Below, piece by piece: positions 16,603 to 24,860 of a stretch of 64,000 nucleotides of DNA. Source of the stretch: Pseudomonas sp. Irchel 3E13 (GTDB lineage Bacteria; Pseudomonadota; Gammaproteobacteria; Pseudomonadales; Pseudomonadaceae); NCBI RefSeq assembly GCF_900187455.1, contig NZ_FYDX01000023.1, positions 33,133 to 97,132 on the forward strand, read 5' to 3'. The notes beneath the pieces are model-generated. The model was not told the DNA's origin, made no database searches, and saw nothing but the letters and a program-made list of their open reading frames with translations. A program made the position numbers and the translations under genes. Position 1 is the first letter of the stretch. Each line of letters begins with the position of its first letter.

Positions 16603-17721
16603 ATGAAACTCGCAATGTTCATGCAGCCCTTGCACCACAAGGGCTGGGACTACCATGAGATGTACGACCAGGACATCGCCTGCGTCGTGCATGCGGACAA
16701 GGTCGGTTACGACGAAGTCTGGGTTGGCGAGCACACCTCCCAGCGCACCGAGCCGATCACCAACGCGCTGCAATTCCTCTCCGCGCTGATCCCGCTGACC
16801 CAGCGCATCAAGCTGTGCACCGGCGTGCTCAACCTGCCGCACCACCACCCGGCGCGAATTGCCGCCGACGCGGCGATGTTCGACCACATGAGCCGTGGCC
16901 GTTTCCTCATGGGCATCGGCCCTGGCGGCCTGGCCTCGGACTTCGAGGTCTACGGCAGCAACGGCAAGGACCGCGGGCGGATGATGGTCGAGTGCTACGA
17001 GATGATCCAGCGCATCTGGGGCAGCGACGCGCCGTACCAGTTCGCCGGTGAGTTCTTCGACGTCTCGCTGGTCAACACGGTCAACCACGAACTGGAAATC
17101 GGCTACATGCCCAAGCCGTTCCAGCAGCCGTTCCCGCGGGTGGCGACTACCGCCATGAGCCCGTTCTCCGGCACCGCCAAGCTGGCCGGCAGCCGCGACT
17201 GGGACCTGATGTCGGCCAACTTCAACCCGACGGCCACCGTCGCCTCGCACTGGCAGGCCTACCGCCAGGGCGCCGAGGCCGCCGGGCACCAGGCCGACCC
17301 GCGCAACTGGCGGGTGGCGCGCTCGGTGTTCGTCGCTGACTCCCAGGCCCAGGCCGAGGACTACCTGGCCGACCCGAACTGCACCCTGCGGCGCTACTTC
17401 GATTACATGATCGACAACCTCGCCAGCAACAACTACATGCAGATCTTCAAGACCCGCCCGGACATGACCGACGCCGAAGTCACCGTCGATCACTGCATCC
17501 GCGAAATGGTGATCTACGGCAATGCCGACAGCGTGGTCCAGCAACTGGTCGCCTTCAGCGAGCAGACCGGCCCGTTCGGCACCCTGATGACCACCTTCCA
17601 CGAGTGGGACAACGAGGCCCTGTGGCGCCGTTCCATGGAACTCACCGCCCGCGATGTGATGCCGCAACTGAGCCGCTTCATGCAGCCCCGGCTCGACGCC
17701 GCGCTGGCCGTCGGCGCCTGA
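16603..17721 (+). CDS. LLM flavin-dependent monooxygenase (limonene monooxygenase/luciferase-like)
   Basis: A 372-residue luciferase-like monooxygenase with the conserved N-terminal barrel start MKLAMFMQPLHHKGWDYHEM. It then has VGYDEVWVGEHTSQRTEPIT near 34, LCTGVLNLPHHHPARIAADA near 72, and FLMGIGPGGLASDFEVYG near 103. It belongs to the branch with limonene- and long-chain-aldehyde-type enzymes rather than SsuD. It needs reduced flavin, presumably from the reductase at 11678 in the same operon. Possible chemistries are hydroxylation, Baeyer-Villiger insertion or C-heteroatom cleavage. Its presence with a sugar-type ABC importer and a transketolase is unusual. AAGGAG precedes the ATG. Confidence 0.87.
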   Translation: MKLAMFMQPLHHKGWDYHEMYDQDIACVVHADKVGYDEVWVGEHTSQRTEPITNALQFLSALIPLTQRIKLCTGVLNLPHHHPARIAADAAMFDHMSRGRFLMGIGPGGLASDFEVYGSNGKDRGRMMVECYEMIQRIWGSDAPYQFAGEFFDVSLVNTVNHELEIGYMPKPFQQPFPRVATTAMSPFSGTAKLAGSRDWDLMSANFNPTATVASHWQAYRQGAEAAGHQADPRNWRVARSVFVADSQAQAEDYLADPNCTLRRYFDYMIDNLASNNYMQIFKTRPDMTDAEVTVDHCIREMVIYGNADSVVQQLVAFSEQTGPFGTLMTTFHEWDNEALWRRSMELTARDVMPQLSRFMQPRLDAALAVGA

Positions 17722-17759
17722 GCGCTGTCCCCGAAAGACTACTGATCCACAGGTGGAAA

Positions 17760-18638
17760 ATGACCCTGACAGTCGATTCAAAGCACGCCGCTGACTTCGC
17801 CCTGACGCCCGCCGAACTGGCGCGGCTTCGCGACAAGGCGCAGTTCATCCGGCTGGAAACCATACGCCTCATCGAGATCGCCAAGGTCGGCCACTACACC
17901 TCGGTGTTTTCCGCGGCCGAGCTGTTTGCCGCGCTGTATTACGACGTGATGTCGCTGCGGCATGGCGAGCCGAAATGGGCCGGGCGCGACCGCTTCATGA
18001 TGGGCAAGGGCCACGCCGCCGTGGGCCTGTTCCCGGTGCTGGTGGAGTGGGGCTTCTTCGCCCGGGAGATCCTCGACGGCTACACCCGCCTGGGCAATCC
18101 GCTGGGCGATCACCCGGACATGCGCAAAGTGCCGGGCGTGGACTTCTCCTCCGGCTCCATCGGCCACGCCCTGTCGGGCGGGCTGGGCATGGCCATGGCC
18201 GGGCGCATGCTCGGCCAGGACTTCACCACCTTCGTCATGCTCGGTGACGGCGAGATGCAGGAAGGCCAGGTGTGGGAGGCGGCGATGGCGGCGTCCCACC
18301 ACAAGGTCGGCAGCCTGGTGGCGATCGTCGACCGCAACGGCTTCCAGCTCGATGGCAGCGTCGACGACGTGATCGGCATCGAGCCGCTAGCGGACAAATG
18401 GCGCGCCTTCGGCTGGGACGTGTACGACGTCGACGGCCACAACCTCGCCGAGCTGACGCCGCTGTTGCGGCGGATCAAGGCCGAGCGCAACCGCGAGCGG
18501 CCGGTGTGCATCATCGCCCAGACGCTCAAGGGCAAGGGCGTCTCGTATATGGAGACCGAGCCGGGCTGGCACCTGGGCTACCTCGACCCGGAAGACGCCC
18601 AGCGCGCCATCGATGAAATCAAGAGCAAGGTGATCTGA
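17760..18638 (+). CDS. Transketolase, N-terminal (thiamine-diphosphate-binding) subunit
   Basis: A 292-residue protein equal to the first third to half of a classical transketolase. It shows KVGHYTSVFSAAELFAALYY near residue 45 and DRFMMGKGHAAVGLFPVLVE near 76 (the GKGHA motif). The thiamine-diphosphate/magnesium motif GDGEMQEGQVWEA near 162 is followed by IVDRNGFQLDG. The rest of the enzyme is encoded by the next gene, two bases away, giving a split transketolase. Such enzymes transfer a two-carbon ketol unit between a ketose (phosphate) and an aldose. Split versions are known in specialised routes, including apulose-4-phosphate and sulfo-sugar transketolases, as well as in some central pathways. 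Confidence 0.9.
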   Translation: MTLTVDSKHAADFALTPAELARLRDKAQFIRLETIRLIEIAKVGHYTSVFSAAELFAALYYDVMSLRHGEPKWAGRDRFMMGKGHAAVGLFPVLVEWGFFAREILDGYTRLGNPLGDHPDMRKVPGVDFSSGSIGHALSGGLGMAMAGRMLGQDFTTFVMLGDGEMQEGQVWEAAMAASHHKVGSLVAIVDRNGFQLDGSVDDVIGIEPLADKWRAFGWDVYDVDGHNLAELTPLLRRIKAERNRERPVCIIAQTLKGKGVSYMETEPGWHLGYLDPEDAQRAIDEIKSKVI

Positions 18639-18640
18639 AC

Positions 18641-19621
18641 ATGAACACTGCACCCCTGTCCGCGAACTCCTGGCAGTACCGCGCCCTCAACACCCAGACG
18701 CCGGGCCTCGACGCGCTGTCCGACGCTTTGCTCGAACTGGTCGAGCAGGGCGAGCCGGTGGTCGCCGGCACCGCCGACCTGCAGTACTCCAACGGCCTGG
18801 CGAAATTCGCCGAACACTGCCCGGAGCGCTTCGTGCAGTTCGGCATCTCCGAGCAGAACATGGTGTCTTGCGCCGCCGGCATGGCCGCGGTGGGCATGAA
18901 GCCGTTTATCGCGACCTTCGCTTCGTTCCTGCCGCTGCTGTGCTGCGAACAGATCCGCATGGACGTCGCCTACTCGGCGCTGCCGGTGCGCCTGATCGGC
19001 CACCACGCCGGCATCTCGCTGGGCTTCTATGGCACCTCGCACCACGCCACCGAGGACCTGGCGATCATGCGCGCGATCGCCGACATCACCATCGTCGCCC
19101 CGGCCGATGCCAACCAGTTGAAGGCGGCGATCAAGGCCTCGGCCCATCATCCGCAGCCGATCTACTTCCGCATCCAGCGCGGGCGGGATCCGGTGGTCTA
19201 CGAACAAGAGCCGCTATTCGAATTTGGCAAGGCCACCGCACTGCTGACGGGCGAGGAACTGACCATCATCGCCACCGGTTCCACCGTGCACCCCGCGTTG
19301 CAGGCCGCGCGCGCGCTCAACGCCCAGGGCCGCTCGGTGGGTGTGCTGGACATGACCACGGTCAAGCCGCTGGACGTCGAGGCGGTGTTGCGCGTGGCGC
19401 GGGAAAGCCGGGCGATCCTCACCGTCGAAGAGCACAACATCCTCGGCGGCCTGGGGGGCGCGGTCTGCGAGGTGATCGCCGAAGCCGGCATCGGCACCCG
19501 CGTCCGCCGCCACGGGATCTACGACGAGTACAGCCTGATCGCGCCGCCGACTCACCTCTACCGCCATTACCGCCTGGATGCCGAAGGCATCGAAAGCGTG
19601 GCCCGTGAACTGATCGACTGA
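18641..19621 (+). CDS. Transketolase, C-terminal (pyrimidine-binding) subunit
   Basis: A 326-residue partner of the preceding gene. It carries the pyrimidine-binding domain (EPVVAGTADLQYSNGLAKFA near residue 40 and FVQFGISEQNMVSCAAGMAA near 65, where the Glu of SEQN activates the cofactor). A His-rich substrate region follows (LIGHHAGISLGFYGTSHHAT near 116). The transketolase C-terminal domain has LTIIATGSTVHPALQAARAL near 206 and ILTVEEHNILGGLGGAVCEV near 260. Length fits the C-subunit of split transketolases. It is the last gene of the operon; an A/CA-rich motif and a very short reading frame follow. Confidence 0.9.
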   Translation: MNTAPLSANSWQYRALNTQTPGLDALSDALLELVEQGEPVVAGTADLQYSNGLAKFAEHCPERFVQFGISEQNMVSCAAGMAAVGMKPFIATFASFLPLLCCEQIRMDVAYSALPVRLIGHHAGISLGFYGTSHHATEDLAIMRAIADITIVAPADANQLKAAIKASAHHPQPIYFRIQRGRDPVVYEQEPLFEFGKATALLTGEELTIIATGSTVHPALQAARALNAQGRSVGVLDMTTVKPLDVEAVLRVARESRAILTVEEHNILGGLGGAVCEVIAEAGIGTRVRRHGIYDEYSLIAPPTHLYRHYRLDAEGIESVARELID

Positions 19622-19675
19622 GCCTCGGCGGGGCAGGCCACTGGCTTGTCCCGCCCCCTCCGGATCTCTTGCCCG

Positions 19676-19740
19676 ACAACAATAATCAGAGAGCAAGCAT
19701 GAACCTGACCCACCCTGATTGCCGCCGCCCCGGCGGCTGA
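19676..19740 (+). other. Possible 13-residue micro-ORF with upstream A/CA-rich motif
   Basis: ACAACAATAATCAGA (19676-19690) precedes an ATG at 19699 that opens a 13-codon frame (MNLTHPDCRRPGG, stop at 19738-19740). It lies in the 270-base gap between the transketolase and the porin. It could be a leader peptide, the start of a lost gene, or chance. The Hfq/Crc-like motif placed just where a translated gene would have it makes it worth noting. The rest of the gap holds nothing else I recognise. Confidence 0.2.
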
Positions 19741-19861
19741 CGCTTCTCGCGACAACCCCACAGCAAACGACTCGCGCCGCGTTCTGGCGGCGGGTGAGTG
19801 CGCCTGTTTCCCGCGCGCTCGCCAGGGATGGCTGTCGCCCGCTGTTTCCGATCGCCCGCAC

Positions 19862-19879
19862 AACAACGACAACAACGAG
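19862..19879 (+). promoter_or_regulatory. CA-rich motif before the LamB-type porin
   Basis: AACAACGACAACAACGAG lies directly upstream of the ribosome site (CGGAG) of the porin gene. Several overlapping AANAANAA-like units are present, a typical place for Hfq/Crc repression in Pseudomonas. The regulation is inferred. Confidence 0.4.
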
Positions 19880-19891
19880 CGGAGCAAAACC

Positions 19892-21118
19892 ATGAAGCGT
19901 ATTTCCCTGAACCTGCTGGCCGGTGCGACCCTGGCCAGCCTGCTGATGCCCGTGCCGGCCAGCGCCCTGGAATTCACCGGCTACCTGCGCAGCGGCATTG
20001 GCGGCGCCGACGGCGGTGGCCCGCAACGCTGCTTCCAATTGCCCGGGGCGCCGTCCAAATACCGCCTGGGCAACGAATGCGAGCAGCTTGCCGAACTGCA
20101 ACTGGCCCAGGACCTGATCAAGCCCGGCGACGGCTCGACCCTCGGCGTCGAAGGCATGGCCCAGTTGTTCAACGCCTATGGCCACGACCTGCAGTTTCGT
20201 GGCGAGCATGGCTACTCGCGGATGGTCCAGTTGTACGCGCAATGGCGCGACATGCCGGCCCTGAATGGCGGCTCGTTCTGGGCCGGGCGCCGCTACTACC
20301 GACGCAACGACATCCATATCTCCGACTACTTCTACTGGAACCAGAGCGCCACCGGCTTCGGCTTCGATGACGTGGGCATCGGCGACCTGAAATACAGCTA
20401 CGTGTTCTCGCGCAAGGACAACCTGTTTCAGGAACCCTATATCAACCGGCATGACATAAATGTCGGCGGCTTCCAGAGCAATCCGGGCGGCGAGATCGAA
20501 CTGGGCCTGAGCTACCTGCAACGCCCCGACAGCCACGACGGCCATACCGGTTGGTCGGTGGCGCTGCAGCACAAGCAAAAGGGTTTTCTCGGCGGCCTCA
20601 ACACCTTCGCCGTGCAATACGGCCGCGGACCGGGCACCGCGCTGGGCTATACCGGCGACCCGACCCTGGACCGCGACAACCAGAGCTGGCGGGTGGTGGA
20701 GTATTTCGACTGGCAAGTGAAGCCGCGTTTTGGCGGGCAGTTCCAGGTGGTCTACCAGCAGGACAAGCGCCCGCGGGGTGACGACCAGAACTGGCTGTCC
20801 CTGGGTGTGCGCCCGGTGTATGCGCTGAGCGAGCAGTTCAAGCTGATCACCGAACTGGGCCGCGACCAGATCGACGCCCCGGGCGGCACCCGCACCCTGA
20901 CCAAATTCACCGTGGCACCGGCCTGGTCACCCAAGGGCCCGGGCTTCTGGAAGCGGCCGGAGGTTCGTCTGTATTACACCTGGGCGCAGTGGAACGAAGC
21001 GGCGCAACGGGCGGCCAGCCAGATCGCGGCGGGCTCGGCGCTGTCCGACAGCGGGGCATTTGGCAGCGCGCTGCATGGCGGGAATTTCGGGGTGCAGGTG
21101 GAGTATTGGTGGAAGTGA
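19892..21118 (+). CDS. LamB/maltoporin-family carbohydrate porin
   Basis: A 408-residue outer-membrane protein. It has a signal peptide (ISLNLLAGATLASLLMPVPA, cleavage near ASA-LE). The LamB start LEFTGYLRSGIGGADGGGPQ follows, then a paired-cysteine segment QRCFQLPGAPSKYRLGNECE that is diagnostic of maltoporins. It ends in an aromatic beta-barrel tail (FGVQVEYWWK). It should let a sugar-like substrate cross the outer membrane and so supplies the ribose-type ABC importer encoded just upstream. This is good evidence that the block handles a carbohydrate. A convergent terminator hairpin follows. Confidence 0.9.
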   Translation: MKRISLNLLAGATLASLLMPVPASALEFTGYLRSGIGGADGGGPQRCFQLPGAPSKYRLGNECEQLAELQLAQDLIKPGDGSTLGVEGMAQLFNAYGHDLQFRGEHGYSRMVQLYAQWRDMPALNGGSFWAGRRYYRRNDIHISDYFYWNQSATGFGFDDVGIGDLKYSYVFSRKDNLFQEPYINRHDINVGGFQSNPGGEIELGLSYLQRPDSHDGHTGWSVALQHKQKGFLGGLNTFAVQYGRGPGTALGYTGDPTLDRDNQSWRVVEYFDWQVKPRFGGQFQVVYQQDKRPRGDDQNWLSLGVRPVYALSEQFKLITELGRDQIDAPGGTRTLTKFTVAPAWSPKGPGFWKRPEVRLYYTWAQWNEAAQRAASQIAAGSALSDSGAFGSALHGGNFGVQVEYWWK

Positions 21119-21148
21119 GGTCGGCGTGGCCCCGTTGCCCTTGAAATT

Positions 21149-21170
21149 GAGCGCCGCACATGCGGCGCTC
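21149..21170. terminator. Bidirectional terminator hairpin between convergent genes
   Basis: GAGCGCCGCA (21149-21158) pairs with TGCGGCGCTC (21161-21170) and the pairing extends imperfectly into TTGA/TCAA flanks. It lies between the porin (+, ends 21118) and an epimerase-like gene (-, ends 21192). The stem resembles the hairpin at 1185-1216. Confidence 0.65.
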
Positions 21171-21191
21171 GATCTCAAGGACGCGGTGACC

Positions 21192-22097
21192 CTACCAAAG
21201 CACCTCGGTACTGCGCAGCCACTGGTGAATCGACTCCCGCCGCGGCTGCCAGCCCAGCAATTGCCGGGCATTCACCGCCCGCACCCGGCTGTTGGAGCCA
21301 ATGGCGAAGCGTGCCCAGTCGCCCAGTTCGGCAATGGCGTCATCCGCCGGCCAGCTTTCGATTCGGCCTTCGCAGCCCAGCGCATGGCTGATCGACGTGG
21401 CGATCTCGATAAACGACGCCTCACCGTTCTCGGCAAAGAACAACGACGCCGACGGCGCTTTTTCCACCGCCAACCGGTACAGCTCGGCGAGGTCTTCGAT
21501 ATGCACGTTGGACCAGCGATGCACGCCAGCCCCAAGGTACGCACCCGCGCCGAACTGGCGTGATTTCGCCAGCAGTTTCGGCAGTTGGTCGCTGGCGGTC
21601 GGCAGGCCGAGGGCGTCGCCGTAGATCATGGTGGGGCAGAACACCACGGCGCGAATGCCGTCTTCCACGCCGGCGCGGCGGACTTGTTGGTTGATCGCCA
21701 CGCGGTCGCGGCGGATGTCCATGGGCTCGAACGGCGTCTCGTCGGTGAAGATCGCCTCGCGTTCATAGGCGCCACGGGCATCGTCGCCGACCACGCTGGA
21801 ACCGGAGGTGTGGATGAACGCCTTGCCGCTGCCGCGCAGGGCGTTGATGAAGGTCTCGACGCTGGCGAGGTGGTCGGAGTCGGCGGTGTGCACCACGGCG
21901 TCGGCGGCCTGCGCCTCGCGGGTGAGGATAAAGGCGTCGTCCAGGGTGCCGAGCACCGGGCGGATGCCCAGTGCCTGCAGGGCATCACGCTTGGCGGGGT
22001 CGCGAATCAGGCCGGTGACCTCGTGCCCGGCATCGGCCAGGTACTTGGCAACGGAACCGCCGATGTAGCCGGAGGCGCCGGTAATGAAGATTTTCAT
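21192..22097 (-). CDS. NAD(P)-dependent epimerase/dehydratase-like (extended SDR) protein
   Basis: A 301-residue extended SDR. It has the N-terminal cofactor motif KIFITGASGYIGGSVAKYLA, a central VVHTADSD segment and FIHTSGSSVVGDD. A YGD-containing substrate region (FCPTMIYGDALGLPTASDQL) and WSNVHIEDLAELYRLAVEKA are typical of sugar-nucleotide epimerase or NmrA-like proteins. The usual YxxxK is not obvious: the expected Tyr region reads AYEREAIFTDETPFEP. I start at ATG 22097, preceded by AAAGG; longer frames run antisense through the neighbouring SDR. It is divergent from that SDR. Its role in the sugar block is only suggested by position. Confidence 0.8.
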   Translation of the reverse strand: MKIFITGASGYIGGSVAKYLADAGHEVTGLIRDPAKRDALQALGIRPVLGTLDDAFILTREAQAADAVVHTADSDHLASVETFINALRGSGKAFIHTSGSSVVGDDARGAYEREAIFTDETPFEPMDIRRDRVAINQQVRRAGVEDGIRAVVFCPTMIYGDALGLPTASDQLPKLLAKSRQFGAGAYLGAGVHRWSNVHIEDLAELYRLAVEKAPSASLFFAENGEASFIEIATSISHALGCEGRIESWPADDAIAELGDWARFAIGSNSRVRAVNARQLLGWQPRRESIHQWLRSTEVLW

Positions 22098-22292
22098 CGA
22101 AGACCTTTCTTGTTTGAGAGTGGAAGGAAGCGCGTTGAGCGCGACGCTAGGGTAGAAATCCGCCACCTTTCCCACCAGCCACTGACCGGGAACAACAGTT
22201 GTGAGGTCAAGTCGTAGCGGTTTTTGGCGAATTCTGTTTACGCGGGAAGTGAATACGCCCGGTGTGTCGATCCGTAATAGATTCGTGCCGAT

Positions 22293-22307
22293 AACAACGA
22301 CAAGAGG
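22293..22307 (+). promoter_or_regulatory. CA-rich motif before the SDR gene
   Basis: AACAACGACAAGAGG ends nine bases before the ATG at 22317 and includes its ribosome site. It matches the AANAANAA pattern recognised by Hfq/Crc and is almost the same as the motif before the porin. The rest of the 219-base divergent gap shows no clear operator. Confidence 0.42.
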
Positions 22308-22316
22308 CGCGACACC

Positions 22317-23099
22317 ATGGATTACCAACTGACCGGCAAGAACGTCCTGATCACCGGCGGTGCCACCGGCATCGGCAGGGCGATCGCCCAGTGCTTTCTC
22401 GCTGAAGGCGCCAGGGTGGTGATCAGCGGCCTGACCGAGGATCAGGTCGGCCAGGCCTGCCGGGAACTCGGCCCGAACTGCGCCGGCATGGCCGGCGACC
22501 TGACCCAGCCGGGTGTCGCCGACGACCTGGCCGACTTCGCCCGGCGCCAGGGCCGGGTGGACTACCTGATCAACTGCGTCGGCATCTTCGAGGTGCGGGA
22601 TTTCTTCGAGACTGACGATGCCCAGTGGTTTCGCTATTTCGACGTCAACGTCATGACCGCGGTGCGCATGAGCCGCCTGTTGATGGCCGACATGCTGGCG
22701 GCGGGCGAGGGCTCGATCGTGTTCATCAGCAGCGAGTCGGGGGTCAAGCCGCAGCCGTGGATGGTTCACTACGGGGCGATGAAATCCTGCCTGCTCGGTG
22801 TTTCCCGTGCCTTGGCCGAACTGACCAAGGGCACGGCGGTGCGGGTCAACAGCATCCTGCCGGGGCCGACCAGCACCGACGCGGTGAAGCACTATCACGC
22901 GGAAATCGCCGAGGAAAAGGGCATCAGCCCGCAGCAGGTGGTGGCCGACTACTTCGACCAGACCGAACCCACCTCGCTGATCCGCCGCATGATCGAGCCC
23001 GAGGAAGTGGCCCGCAGCGTGCTGCACCTGGCCGCGTCGCCGGCCCTCAACGGCATGGCCATGCGTGTCGAGGGCGGGACCATTCGCAGCATTCTCTGA
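22317..23099 (+). CDS. Short-chain dehydrogenase/reductase
   Basis: A 260-residue classical SDR with VLITGGATGIGRAIAQCFLA near residue 10, the N-x-x-G position changed to NCVG (DYLINCVGIFEVRD), and active-site residues in VFISSESGVKPQPWMVHYGAMK (Ser, Tyr and Lys). The C-terminus ends in MRVEGGTIRSIL. It is expected to oxidise or reduce a hydroxyl of a sugar-like or other small substrate. The CA-rich leader matches that of the porin, so the gene is probably part of the same catabolic programme, although transcribed separately. Confidence 0.85.
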   Translation: MDYQLTGKNVLITGGATGIGRAIAQCFLAEGARVVISGLTEDQVGQACRELGPNCAGMAGDLTQPGVADDLADFARRQGRVDYLINCVGIFEVRDFFETDDAQWFRYFDVNVMTAVRMSRLLMADMLAAGEGSIVFISSESGVKPQPWMVHYGAMKSCLLGVSRALAELTKGTAVRVNSILPGPTSTDAVKHYHAEIAEEKGISPQQVVADYFDQTEPTSLIRRMIEPEEVARSVLHLAASPALNGMAMRVEGGTIRSIL

Positions 23100-24296
23100 T
23101 CAGCAGGCCTGCAGGCTGACCTGGCGGCGGCGCCACAGCAGCCACGCCAGCGGCAGGTGCACCAGCAGCGCGGCGGCGACCCCGGCCCAGGGCGTGAGGG
23201 CCAGTTGGCCGCTTTCCACCAGCAGGCTGCCGGCCCGTTCACCCAGGGTGATACCGAGGTTGAACGCGGAAATGTTCAGCCCCGAGGCGAAGTCCACGGC
23301 GCCCGGTGTGTGCAGGCGGGCGGTGGAAAGCATGCCGGTCTGGAACGCCGGGGTCATGCCGAAGGCGACCACGCCCCAGATGAACACCGTCACCACCATC
23401 AGCGACTTGTACGGCAGCGCCAGGGCCAGCGCCACCAGGGTCAGCGCCAGTGCCACGAACAACAGGCGGAGGCTGCGTTCCCAGCCGAGGCTGTCGGACA
23501 TCCGGCCGCCCAGCAGGTTGCCGAGCATGGTCGCCACGCCGAACACCAGCAACAGGGCGCTGGCGCCGGTGGCCGAGAAGCCGGTGATGTCGGTGAGGAT
23601 CGGGGTGATGAAGGTGAAAGCCGAGAAGCTGGCGCCGAAGCCGAGCACGGTGACCAGCATCATCGCCCAGATCGCCGGACTGCCCAGCGCGGCCAGTTGG
23701 CCCAGGGCATTGCCGGCGTTGCCGGCCGGTTGCCGGGGCAGCCAGGCGGCAGTGGCGAGCAGGGCCAGCAAGGCCAGCAGCGCCACGGCGTAGAACGGCA
23801 GGCGCCAGCCCAGGGCGTTACCGAGGTAGCTGCCCAGCGGGACACCAATCACCATCGCCAGGGTCAGGCCGGCGAACATCGCCGCGATCGCCTTGCTGGC
23901 CTGGCCTTCCCGGGCCAGGCTGGCGGCCACGGTAGCGCCGATGGCGAAGAAGCTGCCGTGGGCCAGGGCGGTGATGATCCGGCCGAACAGCAGCACCGGG
24001 TAATTGGGCGCCAGGGCCGACACCAGGTTGCCGGCCAGGAACACCGCGATCAGGCTCAACAGCACCGTCTTGCGGGGGAAGCGGCCAAGGCCGATGACGA
24101 TGAATGGCGTGCCGATCGCCAGCGCCAGGGCGTAGAGCCCCACCAGGCTGCCGGCGCTGGCCAGGGAAATATCGAAGGCTGCCGAGATCGACGGCAGGAT
24201 GCCGACGATGATGAATTCCGCCACGCCGATGGCGAAAGCGGTGATGGCGAGGGTGAGGATGCCGGGGTGCAATCCCGTGCTCGAGGTGGTGCGCAT
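23100..24296 (-). CDS. MFS transporter of the AraJ/purine-efflux (DHA1) type
   Basis: A 398-residue membrane protein with 12 predicted helices. The start LAITAFAIGVAEFIIVGILP is the signature of the AraJ/PbuE/sugar-efflux group of the major facilitator superfamily. The loop between helices 2 and 3 has GRFPRKTVLL, and helix 4 begins GRIITALAHGSFFAIGATVA. It probably exports small molecules by proton antiport. I start at ATG 24296 (preceded by GGAGAACC) rather than at longer upstream frames. Its stop touches the end of the convergent SDR gene. Substrate unknown. Confidence 0.88.
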   Translation of the reverse strand: MRTTSSTGLHPGILTLAITAFAIGVAEFIIVGILPSISAAFDISLASAGSLVGLYALALAIGTPFIVIGLGRFPRKTVLLSLIAVFLAGNLVSALAPNYPVLLFGRIITALAHGSFFAIGATVAASLAREGQASKAIAAMFAGLTLAMVIGVPLGSYLGNALGWRLPFYAVALLALLALLATAAWLPRQPAGNAGNALGQLAALGSPAIWAMMLVTVLGFGASFSAFTFITPILTDITGFSATGASALLLVFGVATMLGNLLGGRMSDSLGWERSLRLLFVALALTLVALALALPYKSLMVVTVFIWGVVAFGMTPAFQTGMLSTARLHTPGAVDFASGLNISAFNLGITLGERAGSLLVESGQLALTPWAGVAAALLVHLPLAWLLWRRRQVSLQAC

Positions 24297-24477
24297 AGTG
24301 GTTCTCCGGGTTGGATCGCGAGAGGTGCAGCAAGCCGTCGCCGGGGTTCTGGTTTTTGTGGAGGCGTTGGGCGCGAGGGGCTGGACGTTGTGGTTATGGC
24401 CCCGGTGCAGCGCTCGGGCGCTGCGGTTCGTGGCGTCTACTCTGCGGCACGTGAGGCGGGCGGGGTATCCGGGCGGG

Positions 24478-24496
24478 CGGCACATCATTTGTGCCG
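24478..24496. promoter_or_regulatory. Inverted repeat upstream of the MFS gene
   Basis: CGGCACA-TCATT-TGTGCCG is a perfect 7-bp inverted repeat 182 bases upstream of the MFS start, in a region without a confident gene (24297-24591). It could be an operator or a small terminator. I have no family match for it. Confidence 0.3.
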
Positions 24497-24591
24497 TGGC
24501 GTCATGGGTGGTGATGGCGGGGCACAGGTAGGCCGTTATCACGGCGGGGAAGATCTTTTTTACCGTTCTTCGGCCTAATGAGCCTCTATTT

Positions 24592-24813
24592 ATGACGTCT
24601 TGGAAAGTACGCCTCTTTTCGCTCATTCCCGTCCTGCTGGCGCTCGCCAGAATGGTCTCGGTGGGGGGGGGCGCCTCCTTGATTTCCAGCGTCGGCTTCA
24701 CGCTTGGCTGGAGCCTCTACGGACTGCTGGGACTGTTACTCGGAGGCGTCTGCTGGGTGGCGGTGGGGCGGGGCGTCGCTGCGTCACCGGTTTCGCCGAG
24801 GCGAGAGCACTGA
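24592..24813 (+). CDS. Putative small membrane protein with a poly-G tract
   Basis: A 73-codon frame with two hydrophobic stretches (LFSLIPVLLALARMV and WSLYGLLGLLLGGVCWVAVG) and a charged tail, as in small inner-membrane proteins. Codons 24-27 contain a run of nine G (24663-24671), which could slip and switch the frame. No good ribosome site precedes the ATG and I recognise no family. It may be a real small gene or noncoding sequence in the accessory gap. Confidence 0.3.
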   Translation: MTSWKVRLFSLIPVLLALARMVSVGGGASLISSVGFTLGWSLYGLLGLLLGGVCWVAVGRGVAASPVSPRREH

Positions 24814-24860
24814 GCCGAGCGGGCTCGTTTCAGGCATCCCGTGGAAGAGGAGCATTCAGA

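Noticed and set aside
11678..19621. Assignment of the sugar operon to the sulfoquinovose monooxygenase pathway
   Set aside because: The LLM enzyme is not of the SsuD branch, and there is no sulfoquinovosidase or SmoF-type transporter, so the name would be unsupported.
19892..21118. First impression of an OprD-type porin
   Set aside because: The QRCFQ...SKYRLGNECE segment and the EYWWK end are maltoporin features, so it is called LamB-type.
21192..23027. A 611-codon minus frame over the epimerase-like gene and the divergent SDR
   Set aside because: The first half is antisense to the SDR; the Rossmann motif starts at ATG 22097 with a ribosome site.
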